DNA of 22,486 nt, from the NCBI GenBank assembly GCA_964342585.1, contig CAYFHK010000035.1:1-22486 (forward strand), read 5' to 3'. A program made the translations under genes and the position numbers. The notes beneath the pieces are model-generated. The model saw nothing but the letters and a program-made list of their open reading frames with translations, did no database searches and was not told the origin of the DNA. Shown in pieces: positions 7,497 to 15,249 of this stretch. Numbering within the stretch: the first letter of the stretch is position 1; every line of letters starts with the position of its first letter. Source of the DNA: Parvularcula sp964342585 (GTDB lineage: Bacteria; Pseudomonadota; Alphaproteobacteria; Caulobacterales; Parvularculaceae).

Positions 7497-8192
7497 ATGG
7501 CGCGTATTATCCTTGTCGATGACGATCAGAACATTCTGACCTCTGTTTCCATGGCCTTGGAAAGCGAGGGGCATGAGGTGACCGTCTATGAGGATGGCGC
7601 CGAGGCGCTCGAGGGGATTTTGCGAGTCACGCCGGAGCTGGTGATCAGCGACATCAAGATGCCCCGGCTCGATGGCCTCGAAATGCTGCGTCAGCTGCGC
7701 CAACAAAGCAGCGTGCCGTTGATCTTCCTCACCTCGAAGGATGAAGAGATTGACGAAGTGCTGGGCCTCACCCTTGGCGCCGATGATTACGTGAAAAAGC
7801 CCTTCTCCCAGCGGCTATTGCTGGAACGGGTGAAGGCGGTCTTGCGCCGGGGCGCCACCGCACCAGGGACGGCCACGGAGGAAGCGAGTCGCACCATCCG
7901 CCGCGGTGAACTGACCCTCGATCCCTTGCGCCACGCCTGCACGTGGCGCGGCGATAATGTGACGCTAACGGTGACAGAGTTTCTGATCCTTCAAGCGCTG
8001 GCGACCCGCCCGGGCTTTGTGAAATCGCGCGATGCGCTAATGGATGCGGCGTATGATGATCAAGTCTATGTGGATGACCGCACCATCGACAGCCACATCA
8101 AGCGCATCCGCAAAAAATTCCGCGTCGTCGATAAAGCCTTCGACCAAATAGAAACGCTCTACGGTGTCGGATACAAATATAAAGAGGACTGA
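7497..8192 (+). CDS. chvI: response regulator ChvI, OmpR family
   Basis: This 231-aa OmpR/PhoB-type regulator has a receiver domain at 1-120 with acidic pocket Asp8-10, phosphoacceptor Asp52 in VISDIKMPRLDG, Thr79 and Lys101 in VKKPFSQ. Its winged-helix DNA-binding domain lies at about 135-230, with TVTEFLILQAL and YVDDRTIDSHIKRIRKKFR. It closely follows the ChvI/ExoR-pathway regulator pattern of alphaproteobacteria, and its partner chvG and the hprK cluster follow directly. The start is the ATG at 7497 after GGGAGGG (7484-7490); a TTG at 7494 is less likely. In known systems ChvI controls envelope and acid-stress genes. Confidence 0.95.
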   Translation: MARIILVDDDQNILTSVSMALESEGHEVTVYEDGAEALEGILRVTPELVISDIKMPRLDGLEMLRQLRQQSSVPLIFLTSKDEEIDEVLGLTLGADDYVKKPFSQRLLLERVKAVLRRGATAPGTATEEASRTIRRGELTLDPLRHACTWRGDNVTLTVTEFLILQALATRPGFVKSRDALMDAAYDDQVYVDDRTIDSHIKRIRKKFRVVDKAFDQIETLYGVGYKYKED

Positions 8193-9993
8193 GCTTCGCG
8201 AACGCTCAGTTCGCCGGCGGGTGAAGTCGCCCTCGCGCACCGACAAGCGAAAACGGGGCGATGGCGACGGACCGGGGTTCTTCGCTCGATGGCGCGACGA
8301 GACCGGCCGGCTGCCGATTTCGCGCCTCACCATCACGATTTTCCTGACCAATTTCTTTGGGCTGACGATCCTGATGATCGGGTCCGTCCAACTCAGCCAA
8401 TATCGCGACGGCCTGATTCAAGCAAAGCTCGAGGGCGTGCGCGCGCAAGCCCAAGTCATCGCCTCGATCATGGCGACAGTGGCGGCCGAAGACGCCGATT
8501 GCGATCTAGTGATCGAAGAAGCTGACCGCGTGCCTTGCCGGGTTTCCCTCGACGAGGGTGCGGTGAACACGATCTTTACCCGTGTTTGGCCCAGCCTTGA
8601 AGGCCGTGTCCGCGTCTTCTCCACGCCAGAGGTTTTTGACGGCAGTCCGATCACGGACGCAAGCGAGCTTCTCCTGCAAGACCGTGTCTTGCGGGCAGAC
8701 GAGATCGTCGTGACGGAGCTGCCCGATATCGAAGAGGGCAATGACGGGCGAGCCGTCGGAAACTTTCTTCGCCGCACAGGCCAGTCTTTCATTGATCTGT
8801 TTACGGATCCCGACTTCCGGACGGAAGCGGCGAGCATTACGCTCGAAGATGAATTGACGCGCGCCTTTCTCTCCTCCTCGACAATGGCCGACCCTGCCGC
8901 CTCCTCTGTGCGGTATAATGAGGAAGGGCAGATCGTCGCCTCTGTCTCCGTCCCGATCCAAAAAGTGCAGGCGGTTTACGGCGTTGTCACAGCAGAGATC
9001 GGCGGCATTGAGGAGCTGGTCGCCCAAGCGCGCGGCGCGCTGTTCGATTTCTTCTGGATCGCCATGATTGTCGCGTTTTTGTCCTCAGCGCTCCTTGCCA
9101 TGACGATCGCCGGGCCGATCAGGAAACTTGCCGCGGCAGCCGACCGGGTGCGAGATGGTGTGCGCGGCACGGGCAAAATGCGCATCCCGGAATTTCCTAG
9201 GCGGCGCGACGAGATTGGCGAGCTATCCGATTCACTCCGCCTGATGACGCAAGCGCTTTACGACCGAATTGAGACCATCGACGCCTTCGCCGCCGACGTC
9301 TCCCACGAGCTGAAAAACCCCCTCACCTCGATCCGTAGCGCCATCGAAACCCTCGATATCGCGAAGACCGATGAAGCGCGGGAGAAATTGCTCAAGGTCG
9401 TGAAAAACGACGTAGCGCGGATGGACCGGCTGATCACGGACATTTCAAACGCCTCACGACTCGATGCGGATCTTGCCTTTGAGAGCCGCGAGGCGGTCGA
9501 CATCTTCAAGCTGCTGCGGGACATTTGCGACGTCTACCGCATGACGGCCAATCAACGCGATGTGAGCGTGCATCTTTTGGGCCGCGAGGGCGAGCAGCCG
9601 CTCTACGTGTTCGGCTCCCCCGGCACGCTGGGTCAAGTGTTCCGTAATTTGATCGATAACGCCATTTCGTTCAGCCCTGAAGGCGGTTCTGTGCGGATGA
9701 TCCTGAGCGTTGACCGGCAGGATGACACCCCGATCGTGCAGGTGATGGTGGCCGATGACGGCCCGGGCATTCCGCCCGATAATCTCGAGCATATCTTCGA
9801 CCGTTTTTATACGAAACGTCCTGCCGGTACCGCCTTTGGCAACAATTCAGGGCTCGGTCTCGCCATTTGTCGGCAGATCGTTTCGAGCCATGGCGGGCGA
9901 ATTTGGGCGGAGAACCGCGCCGACCGCGACGGTGAAGGGATTGGCGCGCAGTTCACGGTGCAATTGCCGCTGCGCCGGCCGAGCCGGTCGTGA
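8164..9993 (+). CDS. chvG: sensor histidine kinase ChvG
   Basis: A 609-aa membrane kinase that phosphorylates ChvI. The cytoplasmic N-terminus is basic. TM1 is about 54-76, a periplasmic sensing domain spans about 77-294, TM2 about 295-317 and HAMP about 317-371. The HisKA H-box is VSHELKNPLTSIRS with His381. The ATPase domain has N box RNLIDNA (494-500), G1 DDGPG (531-535) and G2 GLGLAIC (563-568). The periplasmic domain has two cysteines (C113, C125) that could form a disulphide. The GTG at 8164 gives a 29-bp overlap with chvI and has no visible ribosome site. GTG 8221 (19 residues shorter) is equally possible. Its stop overlaps hprK (GTGA). Confidence 0.93.
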   Translation: MSDTNIKRTELRERSVRRRVKSPSRTDKRKRGDGDGPGFFARWRDETGRLPISRLTITIFLTNFFGLTILMIGSVQLSQYRDGLIQAKLEGVRAQAQVIASIMATVAAEDADCDLVIEEADRVPCRVSLDEGAVNTIFTRVWPSLEGRVRVFSTPEVFDGSPITDASELLLQDRVLRADEIVVTELPDIEEGNDGRAVGNFLRRTGQSFIDLFTDPDFRTEAASITLEDELTRAFLSSSTMADPAASSVRYNEEGQIVASVSVPIQKVQAVYGVVTAEIGGIEELVAQARGALFDFFWIAMIVAFLSSALLAMTIAGPIRKLAAAADRVRDGVRGTGKMRIPEFPRRRDEIGELSDSLRLMTQALYDRIETIDAFAADVSHELKNPLTSIRSAIETLDIAKTDEAREKLLKVVKNDVARMDRLITDISNASRLDADLAFESREAVDIFKLLRDICDVYRMTANQRDVSVHLLGREGEQPLYVFGSPGTLGQVFRNLIDNAISFSPEGGSVRMILSVDRQDDTPIVQVMVADDGPGIPPDNLEHIFDRFYTKRPAGTAFGNNSGLGLAICRQIVSSHGGRIWAENRADRDGEGIGAQFTVQLPLRRPSRS

Positions 9994-10478
9994 CCGCGGC
10001 GCCCCACAGCCAACTGATCATTGCCACGGGGGTCGGGCTCGCCATCGATCCCGATGGCCCCTTATGCGGGATCGCGCTGATCGGGGCGGCAGGATCGGGC
10101 AAGACCACCACGGCGCTATCACTCATCGAGGGCTGCCCTTTCCAACGGACACGGCTGATCGGCGATGATGGCCTTACCGTTGAGATCCGCGAGAGCGGTG
10201 TTTGGCTAAGCCCTCCACCGCGTTGGGCGGGGGTGGCCGAAGCGCGCCCCGCCGGGCTGACCCGCGTGCCGCTGATTGATGGGGCGGTACGCCTGATCGC
10301 AGCGTTTGGTGCCGCGCCGGGCGACATGCCGCGCCTGCCCGATGAGGACGCAAAATGGCGTCCCATCGAAGGTCGCGATGCCTATGCTCCGCTTCGCCCG
10401 TTGCCCGCGATTGCCGCGATCCGACCCCTTGTCCGCACCCTTTTGTCTGGACAATCGCCCGCAAGCAGGGTCGAGTAG
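9990..10478 (+). CDS. hprK: short HPr kinase/phosphorylase
   Basis: This 162-aa protein corresponds to the C-terminal catalytic domain only of HPr kinase. The N-terminal domain of the longer Gram-positive enzymes is absent, as is normal in alphaproteobacteria. IGAAGSGKTT (31-40) is the P-loop. LIGDDGLTVE (57-66) holds the paired aspartates expected for Mg2+ and HPr-serine chemistry. AEARPAGLTRVPLI (83-96) sits where the family signature lies. The family phosphorylates HPr on serine and can reverse the reaction. The start is a GTG overlapping the chvG stop by 4 bp (GTGA), giving translational coupling. The HPr and EIIA genes follow, completing a regulatory PTS set. Confidence 0.9.
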   Translation: MTAAPHSQLIIATGVGLAIDPDGPLCGIALIGAAGSGKTTTALSLIEGCPFQRTRLIGDDGLTVEIRESGVWLSPPPRWAGVAEARPAGLTRVPLIDGAVRLIAAFGAAPGDMPRLPDEDAKWRPIEGRDAYAPLRPLPAIAAIRPLVRTLLSGQSPASRVE

Positions 10479-10508
10479 CAGGCTAATTGGGCTGGCAGGA
10501 GTTTTGGC

Positions 10509-10934
10509 GTGATCGGTATCGTCGTGGTGACCCATGGCAATTTGGCGAAGGAATTAATTAACGCTGCACAACATGTGGTGGGCGAACAGCCCGGCCTCAA
10601 AGCGGTGTGCATCGGCCCGGACGATGACATGGAGCGCCGGCGCAGCGACATTCTCTCGGCGGTTCAGGCCGCGGGCGGCGACAGTGGCGCCATCATTTTG
10701 ACGGACATGTTTGGCGGCACGCCCTCGAACCTCGCCATCGCGGTGATGGGCCAAGCCAAGGGCGAGGTGATCGCAGGCGCGAACCTTCCCATGCTGATCA
10801 AAATCGCGCCCGCCTCCTTCCGCGAGAAAGCAAGCCTCGAAGAGGCGGTGACGGCTGCCCATGATGCAGGGCGAAAATATATCTCCGTTGCCTCCTGGGT
10901 TCTCTCGGGCAAGACCGAGCCTGAAGGCTCGTGA
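10509..10934 (+). CDS. PTS EIIA component, mannose (EIIA-Man) type
   Basis: This 141-aa protein has the EIIA-Man fold pattern MIGIVVVTHGNLAKEL, where His9 is the phosphorylated residue. TDMFGGTPSNLAIAV is the second family motif. No IIB, IIC or IID transporter domains are attached or nearby, so a regulatory rather than sugar-uptake role is likely, as for other alphaproteobacterial EIIA proteins beside hprK. The start is the GTG at 10509, with AGGAG (10497-10501) 7 nt upstream. Its stop overlaps the HPr start by 4 bp (GTGA). The targets are not known from the sequence. Confidence 0.93.
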   Translation: MIGIVVVTHGNLAKELINAAQHVVGEQPGLKAVCIGPDDDMERRRSDILSAVQAAGGDSGAIILTDMFGGTPSNLAIAVMGQAKGEVIAGANLPMLIKIAPASFREKASLEEAVTAAHDAGRKYISVASWVLSGKTEPEGS

Positions 10935-11206
10935 GCGACGCCAGCGCCAGCGTGACGATCCAGAACGTGCGGGGCCTCCATGCGCGGGCTGCGGCGAAGT
11001 TCTGTGACTGCGCGAGCCAGTTCGAGGCCACTATTCGCGTGATGAAGGATGGCCTTTCGGCCTCTGGCTGCTCTTTGATGGCGCTGCTCATGCTGGGCGC
11101 GGATCGCGGCTCCACCGTGGAGGTGACCGCCACGGGACCCGATGCGCAGGCGGCCGTCGATGCCATCTGCGCGCTGATTTCTGAAAAGTTCGGCGAGCCT
11201 GCCTAA
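10931..11206 (+). CDS. ptsH: HPr phosphocarrier protein
   Basis: This 91-aa HPr-fold protein has active-site His17 in RGLHARAAAKF, the residue phosphorylated by enzyme I. The regulatory serine position of HPr, usually Ser46 in the K-S-I-M context, is represented by Ser48 in ASGCSLMALLMLGA. It is therefore a plausible substrate for the adjacent HPr kinase. Enzyme I is not in the window. The start is a GTG overlapping the EIIA stop by 4 bp. The last 4 bp overlap the convergent membrane-protein gene, leaving no room for a terminator in between. Confidence 0.95.
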   Translation: MSDASASVTIQNVRGLHARAAAKFCDCASQFEATIRVMKDGLSASGCSLMALLMLGADRGSTVEVTATGPDAQAAVDAICALISEKFGEPA

Positions 11207-11826
11207 GCGCCAATGCCGGCCAAGGCGCGGAGCGGCACGCCGAGCAGGCTGCTCAACACCGCCGCGATGATGTCACCGCTGACCCACAGCAAAATGAGCA
11301 GCAGCGCTGCACTCGTCACATCGAGCTGCAAGGGGCGCCGTAAGATGCCCCAATCGAGCCAGATCGAAAATGCCGCCACCACGATGATGGCGATATTCGC
11401 GTAAGCCACCGCGTCGGCCATCACGATCAGTCCCAAAGCGAGCCCCATCACAATGTAGGTGAGGAGGCTGGCGTAGTTCTGGGCAATGATCAGCGGCGTT
11501 ACGCGCCAGCCCGCCCCGCTGCGCGCGGCAATCGTCACCAAAATGGCGAGCATGGCCGGCCATACCATCAAACGAACCAAGGTTTCTTGCAGGGTGAACA
11601 GCCATACCGGGTAGGCCAAGCGATCATCCTCGCTGCCCGCGGCCAAGGACAATCTGCGCCCTGTTTCGGCCACCAACACCATGAGAGGCAGACTGAGAAC
11701 CATCGCCCAGAACGACCGGAAGACGCCATCGACACTGAGGTCGAGCTTGCCGGCCCAATCCTCTTTGCCCTGTGCCATGGCGAGCACGGCGGCGATGCTT
11801 TTGCCTATCTCTGACGAGGAGATCAT
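11203..11826 (-). CDS. hypothetical multi-pass membrane protein
   Basis: A 207-aa protein with about five hydrophobic segments, at roughly 40-55, 85-101, 115-138, 140-157 and 168-195. The N-terminal 35 residues are soluble and charged. The overall shape resembles the short Yip1-like membrane proteins of alphaproteobacteria, but I see no decisive motif and give no function. The start at 11826 has only a weak purine-rich ribosome site. It converges on the HPr gene with a 4-bp overlap and is divergent from the thioesterase gene. Confidence 0.75.
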   Translation of the reverse strand: MISSSEIGKSIAAVLAMAQGKEDWAGKLDLSVDGVFRSFWAMVLSLPLMVLVAETGRRLSLAAGSEDDRLAYPVWLFTLQETLVRLMVWPAMLAILVTIAARSGAGWRVTPLIIAQNYASLLTYIVMGLALGLIVMADAVAYANIAIIVVAAFSIWLDWGILRRPLQLDVTSAALLLILLWVSGDIIAAVLSSLLGVPLRALAGIGA

Positions 11827-11926
11827 CTTTCCCGTCCACGCTGATCAGCGGCGGATCTAAGTGCGCTTCGCGGAAAAGAACAGCCGCGCCTCGCCAGCGT
11901 CAGCCCGCCGCGCTAACAGCGCCGCC

Positions 11927-12373
11927 ATGACTGATCCCCGCTATCTTGGCGCCAATAGCTATGAGCGCGCCCTTCTCACCACCCGTGTGGCCCAAGCCGA
12001 AGAGATCGATGAGCTCGGCCATGTGAACAATGCCCGCTATGTTGTGTGGGTGCAGGATGCGGGCGTGCATCACTGGATGACGGTCGCCGCCGGGCCCTTA
12101 GCCGAAAACCATGTCTGGGTCTGTCTGCGCCACGAAATCGATTATCGCGATCCCGTATTTGAGGGCGAGACAGTGGAAGTGCGCACCTGGCTGGGCAGAC
12201 GCGACGGTGCGAAGTTCGATCGACACGTCGATATCAGAAAGCCGGGCAGCGCCCGCTTTTCCGTTCGTGCCAAAACCACATGGGTCTTCCTGGACCGCGC
12301 CACCGGACGCCCCCGCCGCGTGGGCGATGAGGTGCTCGCGGCGTTTGGGTTGAAGGCGGAGGAGTTGGGGTGA
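11927..12373 (+). CDS. hotdog-fold acyl-CoA/acyl-ACP thioesterase (4HBT family)
   Basis: This 148-aa protein matches the 4-hydroxybenzoyl-CoA thioesterase family. DELGHVNNARYVVWVQDA (about 28-45) carries the conserved D-x-x-x-H-V-N-N-x-x-Y pattern, with Asp at the start as the probable catalytic residue. The rest continues as hotdog strands (HEIDYRDPVFEGETVEVRTWL). It hydrolyses thioesters, but the acyl chain cannot be predicted. I chose the ATG at 11927 because MTDPRYLG begins the domain at the expected distance. An in-frame upstream start at 11861 would add a low-complexity, basic tail unlike the family. No good ribosome site is visible. Confidence 0.87.
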   Translation: MTDPRYLGANSYERALLTTRVAQAEEIDELGHVNNARYVVWVQDAGVHHWMTVAAGPLAENHVWVCLRHEIDYRDPVFEGETVEVRTWLGRRDGAKFDRHVDIRKPGSARFSVRAKTTWVFLDRATGRPRRVGDEVLAAFGLKAEELG

Positions 12374-12448
12374 AAAACGTAGATTCGAAGGTTTTCGCTT
12401 GAGCGATGCCAGCTGAGGGTTTGCTATCAAAAATCCTCTCATGGCAAC

Positions 12449-12982
12449 TTATTCAGTACCGGGTGGATCCTCTTGATAGCCTTCCAGCAATTGGGCGAAG
12501 CGCTTTGTGAAATCGGGTGGCGGGCTCCCTTCAAGACACGCCAATAAGAGATCGAGATGCGCATGCCATCCCGCTGCAGCCTGGACCAACTCATCCTTTG
12601 GCACACGTTCATGAACCAACCGAAGATCCGTGTGTCCATCGTCGCGCCCGCGCAACGATACTGTCAGCGTGGTGGCCATGCTGCCGCTGCCTCGCAACTC
12701 AAGCCCGAGCACTGTGGGACGTTCGAAAGCGGAAACATACCCCTCAACCCGCGCAACGCCCTCGGCTTCCCCCGTTTCGCTGGAGATCGGGACGCCATGT
12801 TGAGCCCGATCAAAGACGAAATTTACGGGGCGGTCTGGCGCGACAATGTCCTCACCGCCCGCGAGCCACTGCGCACGCTGATCGGCCTTGGTCCAAAAAC
12901 CCCAAACGGTTTCTGGCGGCGCGCTGAAGTCGCGCGCAGCGATCAGAATTCCAGCACGTGGCGCGATCAATCGATGATCCAT
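12449..12982 (-). CDS. SRPBCC-superfamily protein (AHSA1-like)
   Basis: This 177-aa protein has the START/Bet v1-like SRPBCC pattern of the AHSA1 group. RDFSAPPETVWGFWTKADQRAQWLAGG (about 17-43) is the first helix-strand signature. ERPTVLGLEL and TTLTVSLRGRDDGHTDLRLVHERV follow as central strands, and GWHAHLDLLLACLEG forms the long final helix. The fold binds hydrophobic ligands or acts as a stress-related chaperone cofactor; the ligand is not known. The start is an ATG at 12982 with a strong GGGGAGAGG site. It lies just 20 bp beyond the terminator of the fasciclin gene and is therefore probably separately transcribed. Confidence 0.85.
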   Translation of the reverse strand: MDHRLIAPRAGILIAARDFSAPPETVWGFWTKADQRAQWLAGGEDIVAPDRPVNFVFDRAQHGVPISSETGEAEGVARVEGYVSAFERPTVLGLELRGSGSMATTLTVSLRGRDDGHTDLRLVHERVPKDELVQAAAGWHAHLDLLLACLEGSPPPDFTKRFAQLLEGYQEDPPGTE

Positions 12983-13002
12983 TCGCCTCTCCCCGCATCA
13001 AC

Positions 13003-13034
13003 AAAAAAGAGAGGGCGCGCGAGCACCCTCTCTT
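13003..13034 (-). terminator. rho-independent terminator of the fasciclin gene
   Basis: Read on the minus strand, AAGAGAGGG pairs perfectly with CCCTCTCTT (9 bp) around a 10-nt loop, followed by six T (13008-13003). It lies 31 bp downstream of the fasciclin stop and points the right way for that gene. It also ends just before the SRPBCC ribosome site. Confidence 0.85.
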
Positions 13035-13064
13035 CGTCGATAGCACATTTTGATCGGTGCGGAA

Positions 13065-13619
13065 TTACACTTGCGGGACAAGCACGGTGTCGACAACGTG
13101 CACGATGCCATTTTTGGCTTTCACATTGGCCTTAGCGACGGAAGCGGTATTGCCGCTTTCATCCGTAATCGTCAGCGTATCGCCATCCACCATCACGGTC
13201 AGCTGGTCGCCGGAAACCGTGTCAAGCATCACCGTGCCGCCATTGGCTTTCGCCACAAGCATCAGGTCGGTCGCGTCAAGCTCCGCCGCAACAACGTGCG
13301 CGGTGAGCACTTTGGTCAATTGATCTTCATTGCCATCAGCAAGAAGCGTATCCACGGTTGACTGAATGTCGCCAAACGCATCATTGGTTGGCGCAAATAC
13401 CGTGAACGGACCATCACCTTGAAGCGTTTCCACGAGCTCGGCCGCTTTCACAGCCGCGACCAAGGTGGAGAGTTGCTCTGTTTCCATCGCCACGCCGGCA
13501 ATGTCTGCTTTTTTGTCGTAGCCGGCTTCCATCTTTTTGCCGGACTTGTGGTGATCCATGGCGCCTGCGGTGCCAAATGCCAGGGCGGTCGCTGCAACGG
13601 CGGTCAGTAGATGTTTCAT
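13065..13619 (-). CDS. secreted fasciclin (FAS1) domain protein
   Basis: A 184-aa protein with an N-terminal signal peptide (about 1-20, cleavage near AGA or soon after), a short Lys/His-rich linker and one FAS1 domain (about 38-184). H1 is PFTVFAPTNDAF (71-82), the central LTAHVV is present, and H2 is GIVHVVDTVLVP near the C-terminus. FAS1 domains mediate adhesion or matrix contacts and are secreted or surface-exposed. It has no membrane anchor beyond the signal. The start is an ATG at 13619 with an AGAGGAA ribosome site 6 nt upstream. That site lies within a possible inverted-repeat leader. A strong terminator follows the gene. Confidence 0.93.
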   Translation of the reverse strand: MKHLLTAVAATALAFGTAGAMDHHKSGKKMEAGYDKKADIAGVAMETEQLSTLVAAVKAAELVETLQGDGPFTVFAPTNDAFGDIQSTVDTLLADGNEDQLTKVLTAHVVAAELDATDLMLVAKANGGTVMLDTVSGDQLTVMVDGDTLTITDESGNTASVAKANVKAKNGIVHVVDTVLVPQV

Positions 13620-13704
13620 CGTAAAATTCCTCTCATCGCTTATCGCGTGAAGGAGACGGCATCATGCTGTCTCGCTATGAGAGTTAACGCGCAAGCATGA
13701 GAGG
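13620..13704 (-). promoter_or_regulatory. structured leader of the fasciclin gene, possible ribosome-site sequestration
   Basis: On the minus strand, the ribosome-site sequence ATGAGAGG (13636-13629) has two upstream complements: CTCTCAT (13683-13677, 7 bp) and CCTCTCAT (13704-13697, 8 bp). A separate hairpin lies between them: GAGAC-A-GCA and TGC-C-GTCTC around TGA (13673-13653), with one A-C mismatch. Either complement could mask the ribosome site. The alternative reading is DNA operator repeats. Neither is demonstrated. Confidence 0.35.
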
Positions 13705-13727
13705 TGTTGCGCCCGCGTCAGCGTGCC

Positions 13728-14420
13728 TCAGGGGGCGGTGATCAGCGGCGGAAAACCTCCATCCGCGCGGCCATCATAGCCGCGCAGGCGGGAGCGGAAG
13801 ATCGAGAGGGACGTTTGCGCCGCATACAGCTCTCGCTCCGCCTGCCGCTGCGCAGACCGGGCGAACGGCAATTCACGCCGGGCATTGCGAATATTGCGAC
13901 GCGCGCGCTCCGCGTCGGCGCGCAGCTCATTGCGGCGATCTTCATTATCGATCAGCGGGATTTTCTCCCGCACACGGTCGATTTGATACCGCCCTGATCT
14001 GATGGTGGAGCGGAGGCTGTCGATGCGGCGTTGTGCGTTATCATATTCTCGCTGCGCGGCGGCCACACGGCGCCCAACGCTATAGCCCTCAATCGTCAAC
14101 GCATCAGGCGCAGCGCAGGCGATGAGGTCACCCTCGCCCGCGAGCGACGCGGTCAAGGCACCAGTTGGTGTGCAGAAGAATTGGTTACCTTGCGCCCAAC
14201 CTGCCCGATAGGCAGATTGATCAAACGCCAATTCATACCGCGCACATTGCTCAACGCGATCGAGCACGCTGGCCGCCATCCGCCCGCGGCGACCATCATC
14301 AAAGCCAATGGATTCAGCATCACCGGTGAGACAGGCTTGTTCAGACAGCCCCGTTGCGCACGCGCCAAGCGCGAGCAGCGCCAAAAAGCTCAACGATTTC
14401 AGGCCCATTGTGCGGCCCAT
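13728..14420 (-). CDS. DUF2799 domain lipoprotein
   Basis: This 230-aa protein has a lipoprotein signal ending LALLALGAC, with the lipidated Cys at 21. About 25-125 matches the DUF2799 pattern, with repeated WxxGY/YxxG-like segments such as YRAGWAQGNQFFC and GYSVGRRVAAA. About 120-215 is Arg-rich and probably coiled-coil (QREYDNAQRRIDSLRSTI, RRNELRADAERARRNI). The family is probably outer-membrane or periplasmic, with no known activity. The start at 14420 has a strong AGGGGAGG site 5 nt upstream, which favours it over a second ATG at 14408. The 108-bp gap to the fasciclin gene lacks a clear terminator. Confidence 0.8.
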   Translation of the reverse strand: MGRTMGLKSLSFLALLALGACATGLSEQACLTGDAESIGFDDGRRGRMAASVLDRVEQCARYELAFDQSAYRAGWAQGNQFFCTPTGALTASLAGEGDLIACAAPDALTIEGYSVGRRVAAAQREYDNAQRRIDSLRSTIRSGRYQIDRVREKIPLIDNEDRRNELRADAERARRNIRNARRELPFARSAQRQAERELYAAQTSLSIFRSRLRGYDGRADGGFPPLITAP

Positions 14421-14521
14421 AGCGGCCTCCCCTCAAAGGCAATGCCAAAGCTTACGCGAGGAGCGCCCGGGGGACAAATCGTTCGCGGGGCAGGGAAAAG
14501 GCCGTCTCGCCAAGAGCGGAC

Positions 14522-15163
14522 CTAATCTGTCTCAGGCTCCGATCGAAGTAAGACTGTACTCGCCGTTAGCACGCCACCCACCATGACCGAGGCGAGACCA
14601 CGCTCATACGCCCCGTTCCATCCATCGGGCACGACGAACATGAACGGCGCCAGGATGACCCATGCCGCGGCAACCGTCCGCAAGGTGAGGCGATAGTTTC
14701 GGCTCTCGGTGTAGGGCAGCGACGAAGAGAGCCAGAAGATGGCGGGCACAAGCAGGCCGATGGCGATCACCAGCGAGAGGTGGATCTCAAAGCCGCCGAC
14801 ATCGCCATCACCATATTCGTTATATATGGCGAGCACGGTGATGACGGCCGATAACAGCGCCAGCGCGCGGCGCAGCCACCGCACCGGAAGCACCTCTTCG
14901 GACCGCAAGGTGAACGCAACGGCCAGCGCCGCAACCCCAACGGCAAAGGCGCAGATCCCAAGATCCTGGATCCAATAATGCGGCCCGGCGGCGAGTTCTG
15001 AAATTGTCTGCGCCACCGGATCGTAGCCATCGACCACGCGCCACATGACGAGATCCAGGACAACGCTCAATAGCGCGCCAAAAATCGCCAGTGCCGCCAG
15101 CCAGCGATAGGCCGTCTGGCCCCAATGGTCTTCAACGCGCGTACGGACAGAAGAATCAGCCAT
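14522..15163 (-). CDS. DUF998 family integral membrane protein
   Basis: A 213-aa protein with six predicted TM helices, at about 20-40, 63-85, 93-113, 122-144, 155-173 and 183-203. DGYDPVAQTISELAAGP between TM1 and TM2 is the hallmark of DUF998. Function unknown; the family is a multi-pass inner-membrane protein often found beside small metabolic genes. I use the second of two ATGs (15163), because the TGGGAGG ribosome site lies 7 nt before it and only 1 nt before the first (15169). Confidence 0.85.
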   Translation of the reverse strand: MADSSVRTRVEDHWGQTAYRWLAALAIFGALLSVVLDLVMWRVVDGYDPVAQTISELAAGPHYWIQDLGICAFAVGVAALAVAFTLRSEEVLPVRWLRRALALLSAVITVLAIYNEYGDGDVGGFEIHLSLVIAIGLLVPAIFWLSSSLPYTESRNYRLTLRTVAAAWVILAPFMFVVPDGWNGAYERGLASVMVGGVLTASTVLLRSEPETD

Positions 15164-15249
15164 TCGCATTCCTCCCAGGACGGAATGCTTTAGACCGCCG
15201 AGAGTTCCGTCCTCACGCGCGCGAACAGCACAGCAGTCTCGCCAAAAGG

